Shown one piece after another: positions 1 through 4,710 of a stretch of DNA of 8,966 nucleotides. A model generated the notes under the pieces. It saw only the letters and a list, made by a program, of their open reading frames with translations, had not been told where the DNA came from and ran no database searches. The stretch's first letter is position 1. Each line of letters opens with the position of its first letter. The translations under genes and the position numbers were made by a program. This stretch comes from Bacillota bacterium (lineage in GTDB: Bacteria > Bacillota > Clostridia > Clostridiales > Clostridiaceae): contig JAEXSY010000155.1 in the NCBI GenBank assembly GCA_023440105.1, forward strand, positions 1 through 8,966. The letters run 5' to 3'.

Positions 1-171
1 GAGCATAGCGTTGCAAACATGACTCTCCTTACTACAGCATATTTAATTCCTCACACTGCAGGAGTGACTCTAGGAGGATTTCTATATAACCTTTCCGTGG
101 TAACCATAGGAAATATCATTGGAGGCGGACTTTTTGTAGGAGCAGCCTATTACTATGTATTAAGAGATTAG
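1..171 (+). CDS. Formate/nitrite transporter (FNT) family channel, C-terminal fragment
   Basis: The frame is open from base 1 to a TAG at 169-171 and gives 56 residues, so the 5' end lies outside the window. The fragment starts with EHSVANM, matching the conserved GFEHSxANM segment of FNT channels; its histidine (residue 2) corresponds to the central pore histidine of FocA. A hydrophobic stretch and the motif GNIIGGGLFVGAAYYY follow, typical of the last transmembrane helix of FocA/NirC/FdhC proteins. The family forms pentameric inner-membrane channels for formate, nitrite or hydrosulfide. The substrate cannot be decided from this fragment. The neighbouring folate C1 enzyme fits formate but does not prove it. 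A hairpin terminator follows 10 bp after the stop, so this is probably the last gene of its transcript. Confidence 0.88.
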   Translation, partial: EHSVANMTLLTTAYLIPHTAGVTLGGFLYNLSVVTIGNIIGGGLFVGAAYYYVLRD

Positions 172-197
172 ATTATAAATTGGCTATTCATTATAAT
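168..197 (+). promoter_or_regulatory. Possible weak promoter for the cyclo-ligase gene
   Basis: A perfect TATAAT lies at 192-197, in the loop of the upstream terminator hairpin. The only -35-like hexamer is TTAGAT at 168-173 (18-bp spacer), a poor match. Transcripts would start near 204, inside the 3' arm of the hairpin, and so would not carry the terminator. In this AT-rich DNA a lone TATAAT is weak evidence. Confidence 0.3.
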
Positions 198-212
198 ATG
201 AGTAGCCTTTTA
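182..212 (+). terminator. Intrinsic terminator after the FNT gene
   Basis: GGCTATTCAT (182-191) pairs with ATGAGTAGCC (198-207) through 10 bp with one G-U, around a 6-nt loop, and is followed by TTTTA. It sits 10 bp past the FNT stop codon and ends before the ribosome binding site of the next gene, so it separates the two transcription units at least partly. Confidence 0.72.
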
Positions 213-229
213 TTACAGGAGATGGTCAT

Positions 230-796
230 ATGAAAACTAAAAAGGAAATAAGAAAGATCATTATAGAAAAAAGAGATAAGCTCTCTGCCAGTGAAAAGAA
301 CTCTTACGATGAGAAAATATTTACTAAGGTAAAAAATCTCAAAGCCTACAAAGAGGCAAGGGTACTCTTCACCTTTATCAGCTTTGGTAGCGAGGTAGAT
401 ACCTTAAGGCTTATTGAAGATGCTCTAAGGAAGGGGAAGGTTGTAGCTGTTCCCTGGATAAATAAAGAGAAAAACCTCATGGAGGCTAAGGTTATAAGGA
501 ATCTAGAGGATATGTACCCTGGCCTTTATGGTATATTAGAGCCTTCTCCTGAAGCAGAGACCTTAAAGCCTCAGGAAATAGACTTAATAATAACTCCTGG
601 AGTGGCCTTTGATAACCTTGGAGGAAGGATAGGCTATGGAGGAGGATATTACGACAAATTTTTATCAGAGGTTAAAGCTAGCGTTCCTAAGATAGCTCTT
701 TCCTATGAGCTGCAGAGGGTAGATAAGCTTCCTTTAGAGCCCTTTGATATGAAGGTAACTGCTTTAATAACAGAGGAAAATGAGCTGTGGTTCTAA
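230..796 (+). CDS. 5-formyltetrahydrofolate cyclo-ligase (5,10-methenyl-THF synthetase)
   Basis: The 188-residue product has the usual length of this cytosolic family, which converts 5-formyl-THF plus ATP to 5,10-methenyl-THF and returns stored formyl-folate to one-carbon metabolism. Visible signatures are the basic N-terminal helix (KKEIRKIIIEKRDKLS) that contributes to nucleotide binding, GILEP at 101-105, ITPGVAFD at 121-128, and the hallmark glycine-rich GGRIGYGGGYYD at 131-142. The ATG at 230 has AGGAG at 217-221, 8 nt upstream. The names ygfA, yqgN, fau and MTHFS are all used for the family, so no single symbol is assigned. Upstream lies an FNT channel; a link through formate/C1 metabolism is inference. 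A bidirectional terminator follows the stop immediately. Confidence 0.95.
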   Translation: MKTKKEIRKIIIEKRDKLSASEKNSYDEKIFTKVKNLKAYKEARVLFTFISFGSEVDTLRLIEDALRKGKVVAVPWINKEKNLMEAKVIRNLEDMYPGLYGILEPSPEAETLKPQEIDLIITPGVAFDNLGGRIGYGGGYYDKFLSEVKASVPKIALSYELQRVDKLPLEPFDMKVTALITEENELWF

Positions 797-842
797 AAAA
801 AAGCTGAGGCGGAACAATTAAGTTCCCATGCCTCAGCTTTTA
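795..842. terminator. Bidirectional intrinsic terminator between convergent genes
   Basis: A 12-bp perfect stem (799-810 with 830-841, core AAGCTGAGGC/GCCTCAGCTT) encloses a smaller GGAAC/GTTCC hairpin. A run of eight A at 795-802 gives the minus strand an eight-base U tract, while the plus strand ends in TTTTAGTTTA. It therefore serves the cyclo-ligase gene and, more strongly, the minus-strand oxidoreductase gene. The stop codons are 48 bp apart. Confidence 0.88.
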
Positions 843-844
843 GT

Positions 845-1873
845 TTATCTTCTATAACGTCCTCTTTCGTATTGATGAGGATATTCTAAATCTACACCTA
901 ATTCATAAGCTGCTCTTAGAGGCCAGTAGGGCTCTCTTAAAAGCTGCCTACCTAAGAATACTAGGTCTGCTCTATTATTTTTAAGTATCTCTTCTGCCAT
1001 TTCTGGGCTGCCGATGAGACCGCCAGCAATTACTGGAATATCCACGGCTTTTTTTATTGCTTCTGCATATGGAACCTGATAGCCGGCAAAGACATCTATA
1101 GGTGTATTAACTACTGCACCACTGCTCACATCAATGATATCTATTCCCTCTGCCTTAGCTATTTCTGCCACTTTTATGGTTTCCTCTATATGATGACCTC
1201 CTTCTGCAAACTCCTCTGCTGAAAGTCTTAATAAAAGAGCTTTATCCTCAGGCCATACTTCCTTTACAGCTCTTATTATCTCCACCATAAGTCTTGCTCT
1301 ATTTTCAAGGCTGCCGCCATATTCATCGGCTCTTATGTTTGCTAGTGGGGATAAAAATTCATTGATAAGATAGCCATGGGCACCATGGATTTCTACAGCG
1401 TCAAAGCCTGCTTCTAGAGACCGCCTCGCACCTTCCTTAAAGGCATTGACAACTATTTTTATATCTTCATGAGTCATTTCCTTTGGAGTTCTAAAGCTCT
1501 TATCAAAAGGAATTGGAGAAGGTCCTATAGGCTCTTCGTTAGGAATCAAAGCCTTTCTCCCGGCATGTCCAAGCTGTATAGCTACCTTTCTATTATTTTC
1601 ATGACATACCTCTACTATTCTTTTTAAGCCAGGGATATGTGAGTCATTCCATATACCTAAGTCTCTGTCTAATATTCTGCCTCTATTTTCAACTCCTGTT
1701 GCTTCCACTATAATAAGGCCGCTGCCTCCTATAGCTCTTGCACCATAATGAACATAGTGCCAATCAGTGCTGTGCCCTTCCTCATCAGAAGAGTTCATAC
1801 ACATAGGAGCCATAACTATGCGGTTTTCAAGCTCTAGATTTTTAACCTTTATACTACTAAATAGCTTTGCCAT
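845..1873 (-). CDS. namA: NADPH dehydrogenase, Old Yellow Enzyme family (YqjM/NamA type)
   Basis: The 342-residue product is an FMN-dependent ene-reductase like B. subtilis YqjM (338 aa), a cytosolic TIM-barrel enzyme reducing activated C=C bonds with NADPH. Seen are the N-terminal LFSSIKVKNLELENRIVMAPMCM with the flavin-tuning cysteine at C25, IQLGHAGRKA at 99-108, the substrate-anion pair and proton donor in EIHGAHGYL (H163, H166, Y168), NEFLSPLAN, and the C-terminal QYERGR whose arginine reaches the neighbouring subunit in YqjM. Asparagine 27 stands where YqjM has active-site Tyr28. The start at 1873 (MAKLF...) matches the family N terminus and has AGGTGA at 1878-1883. An in-frame start at 1927 would add 18 unrelated residues without a Shine-Dalgarno. 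The physiological substrate is unknown; xenobiotic or enoate reduction is the family's usual assignment. Confidence 0.9.
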   Translation of the reverse strand: MAKLFSSIKVKNLELENRIVMAPMCMNSSDEEGHSTDWHYVHYGARAIGGSGLIIVEATGVENRGRILDRDLGIWNDSHIPGLKRIVEVCHENNRKVAIQLGHAGRKALIPNEEPIGPSPIPFDKSFRTPKEMTHEDIKIVVNAFKEGARRSLEAGFDAVEIHGAHGYLINEFLSPLANIRADEYGGSLENRARLMVEIIRAVKEVWPEDKALLLRLSAEEFAEGGHHIEETIKVAEIAKAEGIDIIDVSSGAVVNTPIDVFAGYQVPYAEAIKKAVDIPVIAGGLIGSPEMAEEILKNNRADLVFLGRQLLREPYWPLRAAYELGVDLEYPHQYERGRYRR

Positions 1874-1930
1874 AAAATCACCTGGTATAATGAAAACATA
1901 GAAATCATCATACTTTACCCTTTCCATAAT

Positions 1931-1960
1931 ATTCTATCATCATATGCTTATAACTAGTAA
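1931..1960 (-). promoter_or_regulatory. Possible promoter for the ene-reductase gene
   Basis: On the minus strand TTACTA (1955-1960) and TAGAAT (1931-1936) are separated by 18 bp. Initiation would fall near 1924, leaving about a 50-nt leader before the ATG at 1873 and excluding the longer start at 1927. The hexamers are only moderate matches in AT-rich DNA. Confidence 0.35.
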
Positions 1961-2012
1961 ATTTACCTTATATAATAATTATATGAAAATAATGGGGTTT
2001 AATCAAATTTCA

Positions 2013-2041
2013 TTGTAAAAGTTTTTATATGGGTCTATAAT
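2013..2041 (+). promoter_or_regulatory. Sigma-A promoter for the zinc-ribbon gene
   Basis: TTGTAA (2013-2018), a 17-bp spacer and a perfect TATAAT (2036-2041) form a good housekeeping promoter. The predicted start is near 2048, 28 nt before the ATG at 2076, with the GGTGGAG ribosome binding site at 2064-2070 between them. Confidence 0.75.
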
Positions 2042-2075
2042 TGTTTAATAGATTTATACTAGGGGTGGAGAGTTT

Positions 2076-2447
2076 ATGTTTTTTATAGGTATATTTGGTA
2101 TATCTCAAAAGGAAAAGGATCTGGGAAGGGTAGAGACGAGATGTAAAGAATGTAATATTCAGTTTCTAAGGGGAGTAAAGTCCTATAGCTACTTCCATTT
2201 CTTCTTTTTACCGCTGTTTAAGTGGAACATTAAGTATTTAGCTGTATGTGATAGCTGCCATATTGTATATGAAATACCAAAGGAAAAAGGAGAAGCCATA
2301 GAAAAGGGCTATAAGGAAGTCCTTACCTACTGGGATCTTAAGGAGACTTCCTCATATCATTCTCATGAAAATCAGTGCCCAAGGTGCCATAGGGCTGTAG
2401 AGGGAGATTTTCAGTTCTGCCCTTATTGTGGTGAAAGGCTCAGGTAA
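2076..2447 (+). CDS. Double zinc-ribbon protein of unknown function
   Basis: The 123-residue product carries eight cysteines in four CxxC knuckles. C23/C26 and C58/C61 probably form one split ribbon, and C101/C104 with C115/C118 a compact C-terminal ribbon of the CPxC...CPYCG type. The middle (about 35-56, YSYFHFFFLPLFKW) is very aromatic and hydrophobic, but too short and interrupted to call a membrane helix confidently. The N terminus (FFIGIFGIS) is also hydrophobic. The layout resembles small bacterial zinc-ribbon proteins of the zf-ribbon_15-like group, none of which has a firm function known to me. The ATG at 2076 is well supported by GGTGGAG upstream and by its own promoter. It is a single-gene unit, divergent from the ene-reductase and convergent with the deoxynucleoside kinase. 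Nothing nearby reveals its role. Confidence 0.82.
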   Translation: MFFIGIFGISQKEKDLGRVETRCKECNIQFLRGVKSYSYFHFFFLPLFKWNIKYLAVCDSCHIVYEIPKEKGEAIEKGYKEVLTYWDLKETSSYHSHENQCPRCHRAVEGDFQFCPYCGERLR

Positions 2448-2472
2448 CTATAAATTATATCACTGCCTGAGC
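2438..2472. terminator. Inverted repeat across two converging stop codons, possible terminator
   Basis: GCTCAGG (2438-2444) and CCTGAGC (2466-2472) are a perfect 7-bp inverted repeat with a 21-nt loop containing both stop codons. Neither strand has a T run right after the stem, so this is not a canonical terminator. It is the only structure available between the convergent genes. Confidence 0.3.
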
Positions 2473-3120
2473 TAAGAGCTCTTCTCTAATAAGCTTTAAT
2501 ATATACTCTTTATCTCCTGGTTTATTAACAAAGTCTACCTTGTCGATATCTACGGTAATAACAGGACTAGCCTTGTAGGATTCCTCAATCCATTTATCAT
2601 AGGATTCCCAAAGAGAATAAAAATAGCTTTCTGTTTTTTTATCCAGCTTTTCAAAATTTCTATTTCTTGCAGTTATTCTATCTATAAAGGTCTTAAAGGA
2701 GCCGCTTAAGTAAATGCAAACATCAGGGGCTTTTTTAGGAAGACATTCTATTTCCTCCAGCATATTATGAAGCAGCCGTCTATATAAATAAGCTTCCATT
2801 TCTGAGATACGTCCTAGACGGTGGTTTATCTCCATAAAATATTCATCCTCATAAATTGACCTATCTAGCACATTTATCCTAGGATTAGCCCCTTCTAATA
2901 AGCACTTTTTTATCATTGAGTACCTGCTGCATAAAAATTCTAATTGAAGAAGAAAGGGATATCTTTTAGCTTGGGCTTCTTCCTCTGGTGCCGTGTAAAA
3001 TTTATTCAATATTTCAGAGTCAGCCTCTTCATAATAAGCAAGTCCACCAAATTCTTCACTGATTATCTTAGTCAGTGAGGTCTTTCCAGCTCCTATCATT
3101 CCTGCTACAACTATCAACAC
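2455..3120 (-). CDS. Deoxynucleoside kinase (dAK/dGK/dCK family)
   Basis: The 221-residue product is a cytosolic P-loop kinase of the deoxyribonucleoside kinase family, which phosphorylates salvaged deoxynucleosides to dNMPs. Seen, numbered from the chosen start, are the Walker A loop GMIGAGKTS (7-15), an EE pair at 31-32 where the family places its catalytic glutamate, the DRS motif (86-88) followed by IYEDEYF, PDVCIYL before the core strand, and an arginine-rich lid (RITARNRNFE, 148-157). Base preference cannot be read from the sequence. The start is a GTG at 3118-3120: AAAGGAG at 3129-3135 lies 8 nt upstream. A GTG at 3127-3129 would overlap the Shine-Dalgarno and is rejected. It lies 98 bp downstream of the B12-type binding protein, same strand, without a convincing terminator between, so co-transcription is possible. 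Confidence 0.88.
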   Translation of the reverse strand: MLIVVAGMIGAGKTSLTKIISEEFGGLAYYEEADSEILNKFYTAPEEEAQAKRYPFLLQLEFLCSRYSMIKKCLLEGANPRINVLDRSIYEDEYFMEINHRLGRISEMEAYLYRRLLHNMLEEIECLPKKAPDVCIYLSGSFKTFIDRITARNRNFEKLDKKTESYFYSLWESYDKWIEESYKASPVITVDIDKVDFVNKPGDKEYILKLIREELLAQAVI

Positions 3121-3158
3121 GTAACACACTCCTTTATCTTTAGCTAATATTTATTGAG

Positions 3159-3208
3159 TAAACTATTAGTATTAAACTTTTTATTGGTATATTCTTTAAA
3201 CTATCAGT
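3159..3208. repeat. Imperfect 12-bp direct repeat before the kinase gene
   Basis: TAAACTATTAGT (3159-3170) and TAAACTATCAGT (3197-3208) match at 11 of 12 positions, 38 bp apart start to start. A third TAAACT lies at 3173-3178. They occupy most of the gap between the binding-protein gene and the kinase gene and could be an operator, but low sequence complexity may explain them. Confidence 0.4.
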
Positions 3209-3218
3209 AAAGATGAGC

Positions 3219-4145
3219 TTATTTAAATAGCTCAGGATGGAGAATCGCAGCTATTTCTTTTACCCCTAATCCTGACCTTGGGCCCTGTCTTTCTAGTAAA
3301 TTAGCATCTATTGTATAAACCTTATTATTTTTAACTGCTGATAGCTCCTTGTAGTCTTCAGAAGATATAAATTCCTCAAAAAAGTATTCTGGAAGTATTA
3401 TTATTTCGGGATCCTTTTCAATAAGAAGTTCCTTGCTGTAAGTCCAGCCGGCAGAATCCTTAGCAATATTGTCTCCTCCAGCCATAGTAAGCATCTCATT
3501 AATGAAAGTATCTCCTGTGGCAGTATAATCTCCTCCCTGGCCAAAACCTACCACATAATAAACCGTTGGCTTTTCTTCCTCTTTTACATTTTCTTCCACC
3601 TCAGCTATCTGTTCCTTAATCTCCTCAGTTATATCTGAGGCTTTATCTTCAACGTTAAATACTTTACCTAAGGTTTCTATAGAAGTATAAACTCCATCAA
3701 AGCTTGTGCTGTCGTATAATGTTATAACCTGAATTCCTACTTCTTGGAACTTTGCCTGCATATCCTCATCAAAAAAGGTGGAAGCGATAACTACATCAGG
3801 GTCAAGCTCTACTATTCTCTCTATATTTAAGGTGGCAAAATCGCCGACTACTTCTGCATCTAGGGCTTCTTCAGGATAGTCGGAATAATCATTTCTTGCA
3901 ACAACCTTATCACCTAAACCAAGAGCGTAAACTATTTCCGTTATATTAGGAGCTAGGGTAACAATACTCTCTGGTTCTTCCTCTATGGTGATATCTTCTC
4001 CAAGAGAATCAGTAATAGTTATGGGATAATTAGCTTTTTCAGAGACATTCTTTTTATTATCAGGAGAATCCGAGGAGCAGGCAGTAAAAAGTAAGGTAAA
4101 GGCAAAAAATGCAATGGCTAAGGTGGCTGTTTTAAAGGTCTTCAT
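3219..4145 (-). CDS. Cobalamin/corrinoid-type ABC transporter substrate-binding lipoprotein (BtuF-like)
   Basis: The 308-residue product begins with a lipoprotein signal peptide: MKTFKTATL, a hydrophobic core, and lipobox LFTAC with the lipidated cysteine at C23, then a polar linker. It would be anchored outside the membrane. The fold is the class III helical-backbone binding protein: ITDSLGEDITIEEEPESIV (43-61), TLAPNITEIVYALGLGDKVV (63-82), NDYSDYPEEA (85-94), LDPDVVIAS (114-122), IEKDPEIIILPE (242-253), and the terminal HPELF. The LAPNxTEIxYALG...DYxDYP pattern is that of BtuF rather than general siderophore binders. The cobalamin riboswitch upstream independently supports corrinoid as ligand. 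No permease or ATPase gene adjoins it, so it must use BtuCD-like partners encoded elsewhere. The ATG at 4145 has a modest AGAGAGTGA ribosome binding site. Heme or another metal chelate remains an alternative ligand. Confidence 0.85.
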   Translation of the reverse strand: MKTFKTATLAIAFFAFTLLFTACSSDSPDNKKNVSEKANYPITITDSLGEDITIEEEPESIVTLAPNITEIVYALGLGDKVVARNDYSDYPEEALDAEVVGDFATLNIERIVELDPDVVIASTFFDEDMQAKFQEVGIQVITLYDSTSFDGVYTSIETLGKVFNVEDKASDITEEIKEQIAEVEENVKEEEKPTVYYVVGFGQGGDYTATGDTFINEMLTMAGGDNIAKDSAGWTYSKELLIEKDPEIIILPEYFFEEFISSEDYKELSAVKNNKVYTIDANLLERQGPRSGLGVKEIAAILHPELFK

Positions 4146-4344
4146 GGAATCACTCTCTTTCTTTTAATAATATTTGAATTTTTCAGTACTACTAGTTTGC
4201 ATTAGCTACAACTTTAGCTGTAGATGTGATTTTTATTTATTATGAGAATTAATTTTTTTGAAGCAATACACCTCCTAAAAATAATTCTTATATTCAGAGC
4301 TTGTCGAGGAGTGATTCATGTTGTAATAACTGTTATAGATAATT
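4146..4344 (-). other. Distal part of the riboswitch leader, no gene seen
   Basis: These 199 bases lie between the second leader terminator and the lipoprotein start. On the minus strand they contain a perfect Shine-Dalgarno AGGAGGTG (4269-4276). It is followed only by a TTG reading frame of five codons (4264-4266 onward), or a 12-codon GTG frame whose start abuts the Shine-Dalgarno core. A weak promoter-like pair, TTGCTT (4261-4266) and CATAAT (4239-4244) with a 16-bp spacer, could give riboswitch-independent expression. An imperfect CTACA/TGTAG inverted repeat lies at about 4205-4222. No larger coding frame with a plausible start was found. Confidence 0.5.
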
Positions 4345-4383
4345 AAAAAGGGCATTATAATGAAATAAATCATAACAATGCCC
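4345..4383 (-). terminator. Second intrinsic terminator in the cobalamin leader
   Basis: On the minus strand GGGCATT (4377-4383) pairs with AATGCCC (4350-4356). The stem continues inward to about 14 positions with one G-U and one mismatch, around a small AU-rich loop. TTTTT (4345-4349) follows directly. It lies 12 bp beyond the U tract of the first terminator. Confidence 0.8.
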
Positions 4384-4395
4384 GGACTATAATAT

Positions 4396-4429
4396 AAAAA
4401 GGGGAACTGTAAAAAAACTACAATTCCCC
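4396..4429 (-). terminator. First intrinsic terminator (riboswitch expression platform)
   Basis: On the minus strand GGGGAATTGTA (4419-4429) pairs with TACAGTTCCCC (4401-4411) through 11 bp with one G-U, loop of 7, then TTTTT (4396-4400). It lies 68 nt past the aptamer and is the natural candidate for B12-controlled termination. TACAAT upstream (minus strand, about 4466-4471) could pair with ATTGTA of the 5' arm as a 6-bp antiterminator, but that is speculative. Confidence 0.85.
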
Positions 4430-4497
4430 TAAATAAATTACGTCTGATAATCAAATATTGTACTATGTCTTCCTCCGAGACAGCATTGAATATAAGT

Positions 4498-4671
4498 TTA
4501 AAACGGCAGGTCTCCTGGCTTAAGTTCATCCTATAAGCTTCACACCTTCCCGATTAACAGTGGTATAATTGAAGCCTTAGTCACTAATACAGTAGCGGGG
4601 ACTGCTGCGGACTCATACCGCATTCCCTATTAAGCACCTAAGTGCACCGTGTACTATATATTAAGTTTTAA
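4498..4671 (-). promoter_or_regulatory. Cobalamin (AdoCbl) riboswitch
   Basis: The minus strand contains the conserved blocks of this aptamer in order: GGTGC then AGGGAA (4623-4628), GGTATGAGTCCGC, GC-G-CCCCGCTACTGTA (4588-4600), CCACTG, GGGAAGG (4545-4551), and the B12 box AGCCAGGAGACCTGCC (4505-4520). The ends pair as a P1 helix (TTAAAAC at 4665-4671 with GTTTTAA at 4498-4504). GGTATGA departs from the common GGTGTGA. Cobalamin binding normally shuts off the downstream gene. Here that is the BtuF-like lipoprotein, through the terminators at 4396-4429 and 4345-4383. This is family knowledge plus layout, not a measured effect. Confidence 0.96.
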
Positions 4672-4681
4672 TTACCATATA

Positions 4682-4710
4682 ATAGTAGCATATAACAATC
4701 CTTTATTCAA
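4682..4710 (-). promoter_or_regulatory. Promoter of the riboswitch transcript
   Basis: On the minus strand TTGAAT (4705-4710) and TACTAT (4682-4687) are spaced by 17 bp. Initiation near 4675 would start the RNA just before the P1 helix. The -35 hexamer overlaps the last codons of the sensor kinase gene. Each hexamer matches consensus at four of six positions. Confidence 0.5.

Larger units (their letters stand above)
4287..4496 (-). repeat. Long-range 10-bp inverted repeat enclosing both leader terminators
   Basis: CTTATATTCA (plus strand 4287-4296) is the exact reverse complement of TGAATATAAG (4487-4496). In the minus-strand RNA the first arm follows the riboswitch P1 stem and the second follows the second terminator, so pairing would loop out both hairpins. 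It is AU-rich and could be chance. Confidence 0.4.

Noticed and set aside
3215..3233. GAGCT/AGCTC inverted repeat at the lipoprotein stop codon as a terminator
   Set aside because: The stem has only 5 bp, overlaps the coding end, and is followed on the minus strand by ATCTTTA rather than a T run.
4261..4329. GGAGTGATTCATG on the plus strand looking like a gene start at 4318
   Set aside because: The frame is ATG TTG TAA, a stop after two codons.
4275..4529. Open frame of 84 codons on the minus strand
   Set aside because: It starts inside the cobalamin riboswitch and runs through both leader terminators. Its composition follows those RNA structures and it has no ribosome binding site of its own.
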